From CBDCUW01 sp963734865 (lineage in GTDB: Bacteria; Planctomycetota; Planctomycetia; Pirellulales; Pirellulaceae), in assembly GCA_963734865.1 (NCBI GenBank), contig CAVTIV010000008.1, forward strand, positions 310,001 through 374,000: a DNA stretch of 64,000 nucleotides, in the 5' to 3' direction. The notes beneath the pieces are model-generated. The model worked only from the letters and a program-made list of their open reading frames with translations, did no database searches and was not told the DNA's origin. Below are positions 54,004-62,301 of this stretch, piece after piece. How positions within the stretch are numbered: position 1 is the stretch's first letter; each line of letters opens with the position of its first letter. The position numbers and the translations under genes are program-made.

Positions 54004-55761
54004 ATGGGCAGTTGCGAGCCCCCCCATCCAGCCCATTTCCGATCGAACGCCGCCGAAAACGGCATTTTGTTTTTGACTGGGATCAACAACCAGATCCGAC
54101 TCGAACCCAAGGCTTGGACCGTGACGATCGACGCCAATCACGCGAAATCTGGCAATGCCACTCTCCCCTCTGCGGATCGATTGGCGGCGACCTCCGATCG
54201 AGGCTTCCGTGCTGTCCAGGGGTCCGGAGCGGTGATCGGAAGCGGAGTCCTATCGGCCACCCTGGGCGTCGTCTTTTCGGCTTGTTTTTATGCAATTGTT
54301 TGCTTTGTGCCATGGGCGCCGCTGCAACGCTATTTTCTCGGACATCCGATCGCCGTCGCAGCCACCGTGCTGTTTTGGTTTGCCGTTGCGGTGCTGACCA
54401 GCAAATGGCTCGGTCTGTCGCAGCTGTCCAGCGGCCTGGCGGCCATTCGCGACGAAGATCTGCTGCCCAGTCACGGCGAATCGTCGCCAGCCAATCGCTG
54501 GCTGGAAGAAAATGATGCCGGCCATGTCGCCCGACGTTGGTTGATCGATCTTGCCGGCCTGCCAAAGGCGACGCGGTCCAGCCACCTCGTCCAGCGGCTT
54601 CAGGAGGTTCTGACCCGACAATCGCAACGTGGAACGGCCAAGCATTTGGCCGATGACCTGCGCGAACTATCGGCCCGCGATGCCGACGCCGCTCACGATT
54701 CGCTGGGACTCGTCCGAATCATCATCTGGGCGATCCCGATGCTCGGATTCTTGGGCACGGTGATCGGGATCACCCAGACGCTCGGCGGACTCGACTTTTC
54801 CAATGGCTCGGCGGCGGTCGATAACCTCAAGAGCGGGTTGTATGTCGCTTTCGACACAACCGCGATCGGCCTGGTGTTGTCGGTCGTGGCAATCTTTCTG
54901 CAATTCCCCGTCGAACGAAGCGAACAACGATTGCTTGCTGCAATCGATGCCCGTGTTGGACATTTGGTATCCGCATCCCTGCCCAATGACGAAGCATCCG
55001 ATAACCAAACCGTTTTGATCGCCGACCTGTGCAAAGGTGTGCAAGCTGCGGTAGCCGAGTCGCTGGACAATCAAGCCAAGCTGTGGCGTCAAACGATCGA
55101 TGAAGCCCAGCTGCAATGGCAATCCGCTCACGATCAAAACACCAACCGGTTGGCCGAAGCATTCCAATTGACGTTGGTACCCGCCCTGATCCAACACGCC
55201 GAGTCGCTTGATGCTTCGGCTCGCGTCGCCGCGGATCGCTTGTCCACCGAATGCCAGAACTGGCAGGCGACACTCGAGGATGCCCATCAACGTTTGCAGT
55301 CGGCCAACGAGTCAACCGCCTTGACACTGTCCGATGCCTTCGAGAACTCGTTCAAACCCGCCCTGCGAGACCACGCCGCCAGCCTCGACGAATCCTCTCA
55401 GATCGCCGCCGACCGGTTGGAAGGCCAGTGGCAACAATGGCAACAGTCGATTGACTATCACGCCGGGGCACTCACATTGCAACAACAGTCATTGGTCAAA
55501 CAATACGCAGCATTGACCGAGACCCACCAGCGTGCCGATGCGATCGTCGCTATCCAACAAACGCTTGACGCCAATCTGAAAAGACTCGACGAAACCAACC
55601 AGACGATCGAACAAAGCATTCACGCGGCCGCCGGTGACGGGATGGCCGACGCGATGCGAATTCTCGCTCGCGCCGTGGACGTGCTTTCGGCAAGACTCGC
55701 CCAAACTTCATCAGCACATCGTTCGGATGTTGACAATTCTCGATCGAGGCATGCGGCATGA
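54004..55761 (+). CDS. MotA/TolQ/ExbB-family proton channel protein with coiled-coil tail
   Basis: A 585-residue inner-membrane protein. Transmembrane helices lie near residues 82-105 and 113-133, then a cytosolic stretch, then the signature pair: IPMLGFLGTVIGITQTLGGLDF (about 243-265) and SGLYVAFDTTAIGLVLSVVAIFLQFP (about 280-305). This is the TolQ/ExbB/MotA channel core. The last 250 residues form a long coiled coil rich in Gln, Ala and Asp/Glu. In the family the complex couples proton flow to a TolR/ExbD/MotB-type partner; the next two genes are candidates. The start is uncertain: ATG 54004 or GTG 54121. The stop overlaps the next ATG (ATGA). Confidence 0.82.
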   Translation: MGSCEPPHPAHFRSNAAENGILFLTGINNQIRLEPKAWTVTIDANHAKSGNATLPSADRLAATSDRGFRAVQGSGAVIGSGVLSATLGVVFSACFYAIVCFVPWAPLQRYFLGHPIAVAATVLFWFAVAVLTSKWLGLSQLSSGLAAIRDEDLLPSHGESSPANRWLEENDAGHVARRWLIDLAGLPKATRSSHLVQRLQEVLTRQSQRGTAKHLADDLRELSARDADAAHDSLGLVRIIIWAIPMLGFLGTVIGITQTLGGLDFSNGSAAVDNLKSGLYVAFDTTAIGLVLSVVAIFLQFPVERSEQRLLAAIDARVGHLVSASLPNDEASDNQTVLIADLCKGVQAAVAESLDNQAKLWRQTIDEAQLQWQSAHDQNTNRLAEAFQLTLVPALIQHAESLDASARVAADRLSTECQNWQATLEDAHQRLQSANESTALTLSDAFENSFKPALRDHAASLDESSQIAADRLEGQWQQWQQSIDYHAGALTLQQQSLVKQYAALTETHQRADAIVAIQQTLDANLKRLDETNQTIEQSIHAAAGDGMADAMRILARAVDVLSARLAQTSSAHRSDVDNSRSRHAA

Positions 55762-57893
55762 GCGGGCGTCGTCGCCAGGCACTCTCACCGTCCCTCTTTC
55801 CTTTCCTGGCCGTGCTCGTTTGTACCTTGGGAACGTTGATCCTGTTGTTGGCGCTGGTTGCCGAAAACGCCACCGATGCGGCCGAACAATCCGCCAAAGC
55901 GAAACGGCAGGCTGCCATCGAATCGGCCAAAGAACCGAAACGACCCGCGCTGCCGCGACTCAACGCCGACGTGGTCGCATCGATGATCGAGGAAGAACAG
56001 TTTCGCGTCGAACAGTTGGTCGCCTTTCGCGATAAACAAACGGCCGACGTCGAACAGCGACGCGATCAGCTAACGCATCTGGAGGATCACATCACTCGAC
56101 TACGCGAAAAGTTGAAACGACTCAGCGACGAAGTCGATCTGGCGACCGGTGAAGCGCCCACCAACATCATCGATCAAAACGCGATCGTGGAATTGAACAA
56201 GGAAATCGACGAGCAACAAAAAACGATCGCTGGACTTCGCGCGACCGCAAAGAACAAAACACCACGCGTCGTGATCGTACCTCACAAGGGACCCAACGGG
56301 ACCGATCGACGTCCGATCTACATCGAATGTACCGAGCAGGGCGTCACCGTTTGGCCCGAAGGTGCTCAGATCACGACGCTGCAACTTTCCGATGCCGTCG
56401 CCTCTGCCAACCCACTCGATGCGGCCCTGCGCCGGTTCGATATCACTCGCTGCAGGTTTACGGTGACACCACACCACCCTACCCGCTGCTGATCGTGCGC
56501 CCCGATGGAATCGACTCCTATGCCGCGGCGCGAAACGCGATGCAGGATTGGGACGACCAATTTGGCTACGAATTGGTGCCCGCTGAGGTGCAACTCGCCT
56601 ACTCGCAACCAGACGCGGCGCTGAAACAACGGATCGATCTGGCCATCCGACAAGCCGTCGCCCAACAACATGCACGGCACGCAATCGCCAAACGTTCATC
56701 CGGTCACTACGATTTGCCAACCCTCTCTGCCGCATCGCTCGATCGCCAAGGTCGGGCCGGCGGTTTCAAGTCGCCTCGCGATCACTACCTCTCCCGCGTC
56801 GGGCAATCACCTTATGTCAGCGGGTCCAGCTACGCATCCGGTTCCGGCTATTCGGCCACACCCGGTTCACCGTCCCAAGATTCGAGGTCGGAAACCATTC
56901 GCCGGCTCGATGACCACCTGCGTCATGCTGCCGAAGAGATCAGAAACAGCCAGCCCAATGGTGGCGAAGATGGCAATCCGCCCGATCGATCAACCGCGAC
57001 CGCCGCGGCTGGTTCATCGCCTTCGGGTTCGTCGGCTTCCGGTTCGTTACCTTCGGGTTCGTTACCTTCGGGTTCATCGCCTTCCGGTTCGTTGCCTTCG
57101 GGAACATCCGCGAGCGAGGTCGACCTCTCCCTCAGCTATGCCGGTTCGCCACCCCGGTTGGGCGATGCATCCGCGGCTCCCACAGGCCAGCTCCAACCGC
57201 CGACCCAAAGCAACCCCTTCCTGAGCGACGCTTCCTTGGGTGTTGCCGAAACTCCCGATTCGGCATCGACCGCTGGAGCCAACGACGGACCCGACTCGAC
57301 AGCCAAGTCGCCCGGCAAATCAGGCCAGCAAGCCGTCACCGCGGACGCTCGCGCCGCTGGGGGCCAATCAGCCTCGGGTGGCATGACGATGCCGCAAGCG
57401 GCGGCAAACTCGCAACAACCGCCACCGCCGGGCGGTGGCAGCAGCACGATGTCGGGGTCACAGCAACAAGCCGGTCAAGCCACGCAATCACCACCGCAAG
57501 TCAACAGCTCAGCATCGGCCAGCAAAGAAATGGTCCAACGGCAAGGACGTGACTGGGCGACTTCCCCGCAGCCTGGTCGGGGTCAATGGCAATCAGATCG
57601 TGCGAACCATTCGTGTGGAGTGTTACGAAGACCGATTCGTGCTGCTGCCCCCTGGTACCGGCGGGGCCACGGAAATGTTTGGCTTCTCCGACGGGGAAAT
57701 CAATCGCGCCACCCTACAGCTCGCCACGGCCGTTCGTGATCGCGTCGATCGCTGGGGCGCCGCCATCCCGGGTGGTCGCTGGCAACCACGGTTGGAAGTC
57801 GAAGTGATGCCGCACGGCGAAACGCGATTTCATCAACTGCGAACGCTGATGAGCGGTAGCGGAGTCGAAGTCACCGGGAGGGCGGCACCATGA
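55758..57893 (+). CDS. Single-span partner protein B of the TolQ-like operon, two frameshifts
   Basis: About 711 residues after repair. The N-terminus has one transmembrane helix (residues 14-36, FPFLAVLVCTLGTLILLLALVA) without the Asp of ExbD/TolR, followed by a coiled coil (about 50-135). Frame breaks: 56429-56433 (one added G, GCGCC to GCGGCC, joins AALR to PVRYHSLQVYGD) and 57551-57585 (one base too many, joins QRQGRDWA to LPRSLVGVNGNQIV). The middle section has YPLLIVRPDGIDSYAAARNAM and a GSLPS repeat tract; the C-terminal domain has IRVECYEDRFVLLPPG. ATGA overlaps at both ends place it in the operon. Function unknown; probably the periplasmic arm. Confidence 0.65.
57013..57117 (+). repeat. 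15-bp in-frame tandem repeat (GSLPS) x7
   Basis: Seven pentapeptide units GSSPS, GSSAS, GSLPS, GSLPS, GSSPS, GSLPS, GTSAS, each 15 bp, form a Ser/Gly/Pro linker in the partner protein B gene. The unit is a multiple of three, so copy changes keep the frame. Confidence 0.8.
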
Positions 57894-58939
57894 GCCGGTC
57901 GGGAAAAAAACGGGCGACCCTGGAACTCGGTCACGACGCGTTCTTGGACATCGTCGCCAATCTGGTCGGAATCTTGATCATCTTGGTGGTCGTGCTCGGC
58001 ACACAGTCGACTGCCGTGATTCAAGAAATCGAAGAGCAGACGATCGACGAATCGATTGCCGACAACGAAGTCGGCAACTTCGCCAGCGATCAGCAACTCG
58101 CCGAATTGGCGCAACAAGCGATGCGTGCCGCAGCAGCGCAGGCCGATTCGAATCGGATTGAAAAGATGGTCAAACACTATGATGCGATGGTGCAGCAGCG
58201 TGATCAACAACGCGCCCGGTTGCTCGATTTGCTGTCCGAAGCCAAAGCGGCCTGGGAAGACGAAAAGAAACAGTTGGATCAACGGTCCACCGAATTCGCC
58301 CAGCGCATGACCCAGCTCGATGAGGCGAAGCAAAAACTCGCCGAACTCAAGGGCGAACGTCAGCGTCTAGAAAACCAACCCGAAGAAGTGGTCGCGGTCG
58401 CGCACCTGCCCACGCCGATGGCAAAGACCGTTTTCGGCGACGAGTTGCATTTTCGTCTCAAGGACAATCGACTGTCCGTGGTTCCCGTCGAAAAACTGTT
58501 GGAGGAAATCCGCGAAGACTTCGGCCGCGCCGCAGCCGGCTCACGCAACGGCCTGATGGACTCTGCCGTCGGTCCGATCCGTGGCTACGTGGCGCGATAT
58601 GAGATGGCAAAGAACCAGGAAATGGTTTCCCAAGGTGGCCGAGTCGGAATGGCGACTCGCATTCAACTCGTTGGTATGAAAGTCGAACCGCTCAGCGAAC
58701 CCTACGGACAACCGATTCAAAAAGTGTTGGCCGAGAGTAGCGAGCTGGATATCGAGCTTGCCGGCCGCGACCCCGGATCGACGACGATCACTGTGTGGGT
58801 CTATCCCGACTCGTTCGCCGCCTATCGCCATCTGAAAGAGCATCTTTACGCCAAGGGATTTGCGACCGCCGCGCGGCCGCTGCCAATGGATCGCGCGATC
58901 ACCGGCAGCCCTCAAGGTTCTCGCTCCCGCGCCCAATGA
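57890..58939 (+). CDS. Single-span TolR/ExbD-like partner protein C of the operon
   Basis: A 349-residue protein with a short cytosolic N-terminus, one transmembrane helix (residues 17-37) whose D20 in AFLDIVANLVGILIILVVV matches the proton-relay Asp position of ExbD/TolR, and a long periplasmic coiled coil (about 60-150: QQRDQQRARLLDLLSEAKAAWEDEKKQ). The C-terminal domain (LHFRLKDNRLSVVPVEKLLEEI to the SFAAYRHLKEHLYAKGFATAARPLP end) is alpha/beta and unlike the short TolR domain. It starts with an ATGA overlap with B. It is the best candidate for the ion-coupling partner of the TolQ-like channel. Confidence 0.78.
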   Translation: MSRSGKKRATLELGHDAFLDIVANLVGILIILVVVLGTQSTAVIQEIEEQTIDESIADNEVGNFASDQQLAELAQQAMRAAAAQADSNRIEKMVKHYDAMVQQRDQQRARLLDLLSEAKAAWEDEKKQLDQRSTEFAQRMTQLDEAKQKLAELKGERQRLENQPEEVVAVAHLPTPMAKTVFGDELHFRLKDNRLSVVPVEKLLEEIREDFGRAAAGSRNGLMDSAVGPIRGYVARYEMAKNQEMVSQGGRVGMATRIQLVGMKVEPLSEPYGQPIQKVLAESSELDIELAGRDPGSTTITVWVYPDSFAAYRHLKEHLYAKGFATAARPLPMDRAITGSPQGSRSRAQ

Positions 58940-58977
58940 TCGTGATCTGCGAGCTCACGCCTGCCCCGCGATTGCGG

Positions 58978-59985
58978 CTAGGAAGCAACTTGGCCGCTCG
59001 ATAACGGCTGCGTGAGTTGCTTCTTGGCCCAGGCGGCTGCCCCCAAAACCCCGGCGTCGTCACCCAATTTTGCCGCCACCACCTCGAACCGATCTTTGTA
59101 CACGCTCATCACACTTTGACGTGCCATCTTGCGAACGGTCCCGACGATCAATTCTTCCATCGCTTCGACCAAGCCACCACCCAACACGATCTTGTCGGGT
59201 GACAACAGGTGGACGATGTTGACCACCGCCAATCCGAGCGATTCGGACGCCTCGACAACCAACCGCTCAATCGCTTTGTCACCATTGGCGATCGCATCGG
59301 CAATCGCACCACTACGAATCTCGGCCAGATCGGTGCCCGTATTCTTGAGCAGGTAAGGCGCGTCGCCGCGCTGCGCCGCCTTGGCCGCTTCGGCGGCGAT
59401 CGTCAACCGGCTAGATTCCGCCTCGACCGTTCCCGGAAGCGAGTAACCGCTGACGCGGGTGCTGCTGCTGATCCGCGTGTGGCCAACTTCCATGCAGCTG
59501 ATCCCGGCCCCTTGAAGAATACGACCCTCGTACACACAACCGCCGCCAACGCCCGTTCCCGGAAAGATCCCCACGGCGCAGCGAGCTCCCTTGGCCGCCC
59601 CAAATTCGTACTCACCGAACACCCCAGCATCGACGTCGTTCACGACGACCACCGGACAGTCAAACCGCTTTTTCAAGTACTTGCCGACTTCGACATCATC
59701 CCAGCCCAAATTCGGCGTGCTCAGGATGCGACCATTCTCCAAGTCGATCGGACCGGGACAGCCGATCCCGATTCCGGCGATCGTCTCTTTTGCGACACCG
59801 CTTTCCTCGAGTAGACGATCGATCGTTGATCCGATTCGCTCGATTCCTTGATCCGAACCCTCACGACCTCGCGTCTTGCGGCGGCGGCGGCCGATCACCT
59901 TCCATTTTTCGTCATAGGCAATTGTCAGCATCTTGGTGCCACCAAGATCAAAACCAATCCAGACGTTTTTGGGATTCACGGCCAT
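58978..59985 (-). CDS. ROK-family protein (sugar kinase-like)
   Basis: A 335-residue member of the ROK family (glucokinase/N-acetylmannosamine kinase-like). The N-terminal phosphate-binding WIGFDLGGTKMLTIAYD, the GIGCPGPIDLENGRIL segment, VVVNDVDAGVFGEYEFGAA and FPGTGVGGGCVYEGRIL fit the kinase fold. The zinc-binding Cys cluster that follows the MEVGHTRI segment is missing: the stretch reads RVSGYSLPGTVEAESSR. It may therefore be a kinase that has lost zinc or a regulator. The start is the ATG at 59985. It is convergent with the partner C gene. Confidence 0.85.
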   Translation of the reverse strand: MAVNPKNVWIGFDLGGTKMLTIAYDEKWKVIGRRRRKTRGREGSDQGIERIGSTIDRLLEESGVAKETIAGIGIGCPGPIDLENGRILSTPNLGWDDVEVGKYLKKRFDCPVVVVNDVDAGVFGEYEFGAAKGARCAVGIFPGTGVGGGCVYEGRILQGAGISCMEVGHTRISSSTRVSGYSLPGTVEAESSRLTIAAEAAKAAQRGDAPYLLKNTGTDLAEIRSGAIADAIANGDKAIERLVVEASESLGLAVVNIVHLLSPDKIVLGGGLVEAMEELIVGTVRKMARQSVMSVYKDRFEVVAAKLGDDAGVLGAAAWAKKQLTQPLSSGQVAS

Positions 59986-60296
59986 GATCCGCCGGTAGAA
60001 GGATGAAGACGGTGCGGGACTCGGATATCGTTGTGGCAAGATCGCCGCAAACCGGTTTCCCTACCGCGAAATTCTTTGCGTGCGAAATCAGAACGCAACA
60101 CTCCCGCCGGTTCAACCCCGCCCCAACGGTCTCGACCGCAGAATCAAACGCCAACCATTTGATCGATACACCATCCGGGTGATTCGACCCCCCCAGGGCC
60201 GTGAAAATCGACACAGTTCTCGAAAAAACGACAAAAGCCGGATTGGCAGAAAATAATCGGTCCCTGTGGTGCATCTAGGTTATTGACGACTTCGAA

Positions 60297-60860
60297 ATGG
60301 TCGAACTCCCTTTTTCCAATCCAGACTCCGATTCTGCTGAGGAGCATGCCAACGCCCGCCAGTGGCGCGTGGTCTATGTGGATTGCGAAGGGGGGCTGCG
60401 AGCGTTTTTGAAGGGTCGGCTCGGCCAACAAGTCGACGTGGATGACTGCCTGCAGGCGGTTTACCTGAAGATGATCCAGCAGTCGCAAAAGCCGGGCGAT
60501 GATGTCGCCCCGGTCGCTCGGCGTGCTTGGTTGTTTCGGGTCGCAGCCAATGAGGCGGCCGGTTTTTGGCGTCGCAAGGCGTCGACCGAAAAAATGCTCG
60601 AGCGTCATGGAGCCAGCGATACCACACAACCCGATGCCAGCGAAAAACTGATCCTCACCGAAACAACGGTCAAAGTGCGCCAAGCCGTCCAGCGTTTGCC
60701 GCAAACTTTGCAAGACGTCGTACGACTGAGGATGGAACAGAACCTGACCTTTCAACAGATCGCTTGCCAACTGGACATCCCGCTGGGAACCGCATTGACC
60801 CGCATGCGACGCGCGATCGAACGACTCAAACACGAAATTCATTCAGACGACCAGATATGA
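60297..60860 (+). CDS. ECF-subfamily RNA polymerase sigma factor
   Basis: A 187-residue ECF sigma factor. Region 2 has LRAFLKGRLGQQVDVDDCLQAVYLKMIQ and AWLFRVAANEAAGFWRRKAS; region 4 has VRQAVQRLPQTLQDVVRLRMEQNLTFQQIACQLDIPLGTALTRMRRAIERL, which binds the -35 element. The stop overlaps the ATG of the following gene (ATGA), which encodes a membrane anti-sigma-like protein, as is usual for ECF pairs. The promoter is in the divergent region with the ROK gene. Confidence 0.92.
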   Translation: MVELPFSNPDSDSAEEHANARQWRVVYVDCEGGLRAFLKGRLGQQVDVDDCLQAVYLKMIQQSQKPGDDVAPVARRAWLFRVAANEAAGFWRRKASTEKMLERHGASDTTQPDASEKLILTETTVKVRQAVQRLPQTLQDVVRLRMEQNLTFQQIACQLDIPLGTALTRMRRAIERLKHEIHSDDQI

Positions 60861-61459
60861 CTTCCGAGCCAACCAATGACCTTGACCGATCCGATCTCCC
60901 CGCGATCGATTCGCTGGCTAGCGAGCGGTGCATGGAATACCTGCTCGGTGAGTTGACACCTCCACAGTCGATCGTCTTTGAACAACAACTGGCACTTTCG
61001 GCAGAATTGAATCGCGAACTGCTCGTGCAAGCCGAAATCCTGTTCGCGCTCTCGGCAGGCCCGCCGTCGGTTGTGGTCGTACCCCCGACGCATTCACCCA
61101 ATCACACTTGGCGTACGGTCTCGCTGATACTGACGCTCGCGGCCTGTGTGGCGGTTGCCTTTGTCGGTTTTCACTCGCGACCGGAAGATGACCAAAGCGT
61201 CGCCAGGCTCAGCACGGCCAGCCAGCAGACGACCGCAGAGGCGCTGCTGATCGCACAGGCATGGGCCGCAAACCGTTCCCATGTTGCCACCAACGAGGAT
61301 GAACTGGGCGTCTCGGAGTCAGCGTTGCCGGAGTCAGAGTTTGATTTTGACGCTGCCGATGCACCAGACGATGACTCGGTCCTCGCTTGGATGGTTGTCG
61401 GCGTCGCTGCCGATGCCGACACGAATGCCGCCGCCACGGGAGCCACGAGTGATGGTTAG
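60857..61459 (+). CDS. Membrane anti-sigma factor-like protein
   Basis: A 200-residue protein with a cytosolic N-terminal helical domain (SERCMEYLLGELTPPQSIVFEQQLALSAELNRELLVQAEILFAL), one transmembrane helix (about residues 88-108, VSLILTLAACVAVAFVGF) and an acidic periplasmic tail (FDFDAADAPDDDS). The layout fits a transmembrane anti-sigma factor without a zinc motif (no HxxxCxxC). It starts with an ATGA overlap with the sigma gene and ends overlapping the next gene (ATGGTTAG). It probably holds the sigma factor inactive until a periplasmic cue. Confidence 0.78.
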   Translation: MTSEPTNDLDRSDLPAIDSLASERCMEYLLGELTPPQSIVFEQQLALSAELNRELLVQAEILFALSAGPPSVVVVPPTHSPNHTWRTVSLILTLAACVAVAFVGFHSRPEDDQSVARLSTASQQTTAEALLIAQAWAANRSHVATNEDELGVSESALPESEFDFDAADAPDDDSVLAWMVVGVAADADTNAAATGATSDG

Positions 61460-62159
61460 TGAATGCGGATCGAAATTGCGAGTTGCAACGAACTTCCTGA
61501 TCGCGGTGTCTTTGATATCCGTCTCGGGGCGAACCCTGGCCGTCGGTCCAACGACCACACGGTCGATTGCCGAGTTGGCTCAAAACAACAAGCAATCCGA
61601 TTCGGCAAGAATGGATCCACAAGTCGAATCGGCGGCACTCGAATTGGTACAGACACATCTGACCGAATTGAACGGTGTCTTGGAACGTTTGCGAGCCGAT
61701 GACCCACGACAATACGTTCGGGCAATCACCGACTTGGCAAAGTCGGCGAAAAAACTGGAAGTCGCAAGGAATCGAGACGAACGTCTGTTCGAGATCGAGG
61801 TCGAAACCCTCCAGGCCACCAACGCCGTGAACCTGCTGACGGCAAAATTGAAAGTGCGTGACAACGCGTCGGACCGCAAACTGCTTCGCAAAGCCGTCAG
61901 CCGACTGCAGCAAGCCCAACTCGCACGGGCCCAATATGACGTGGACGCCCTGCGAACGAGATTGGAGCGGACCGGCCAGCAACTCAAGAGCGCTCAGGAT
62001 CGGCTCGACGTGAAACGTCAAGGCGGGGACCAACAACTGGAAAAAGTGTACGCCACGTTCCTCCGCAAAGCGGGTCGCCAAGTCGATCCCGGTTCGGCCG
62101 AGAACAAGTCGGACGAATCAGCGAGCAAGAATCCCGCCAGCAAGAACAACAGAGACTGA
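61452..62159 (+). CDS. Exported coiled-coil protein of the sigma operon
   Basis: A 235-residue exported protein: the ATG at 61452 overlaps the anti-sigma stop, and a signal peptide (RVATNFLIAVSLISVSGRTLAVG) is present. The mature protein is a long coiled coil (about residues 55-205), rich in Leu/Gln/Ala/Arg/Lys. Its position as third gene of a sigma/anti-sigma operon suggests a target or sensor of envelope stress, an inference. I do not recognise the family; Spy- or LTXXQ-like proteins are analogues in role only. Confidence 0.68.
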   Translation: MVSECGSKLRVATNFLIAVSLISVSGRTLAVGPTTTRSIAELAQNNKQSDSARMDPQVESAALELVQTHLTELNGVLERLRADDPRQYVRAITDLAKSAKKLEVARNRDERLFEIEVETLQATNAVNLLTAKLKVRDNASDRKLLRKAVSRLQQAQLARAQYDVDALRTRLERTGQQLKSAQDRLDVKRQGGDQQLEKVYATFLRKAGRQVDPGSAENKSDESASKNPASKNNRD

Positions 62160-62210
62160 CCGCCCACACCCTGCCACGCCGCTGTCGTGCAGCCAAGCTG
62201 TGATCCCGCT

Positions 62211-62283
62211 CCACCCAACCACCCGTTTCTGACACCCCACCCAACCACCCGTTTCTGACACCCCACCCAACCACCCGTTTCTT
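62211..62283 (+). repeat. 26-bp tandem repeat x3
   Basis: Three copies of a 26-bp unit built from CCACCCAACCACCCGTTTCT, the third slightly shorter and ending in CTTGACG. It lies 19-90 bp before the DUF1549 gene start and after the sigma operon, in a place where a promoter or terminator is expected. No stem is evident. Slippage could alter promoter spacing. Confidence 0.8.
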
Positions 62284-62301
62284 GACGTTTGGTAGTTAGC
62301 C

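Noticed and set aside
2411..57893. Programmed frameshifting as the reason for the broken frames
   Set aside because: The breaks occur in unrelated families, mostly as a missing G in GCGGC, and no slippery heptamer with a downstream structure is seen; sequencing error is simpler.
54004..58939. Zorya defence system
   Set aside because: The first gene resembles ZorA in layout, but no ZorB-type OmpA domain and no ZorC/ZorD helicase is adjacent.
62211..62283. Possible CRISPR-like repeats
   Set aside because: The units are contiguous with no spacers: a plain tandem repeat.
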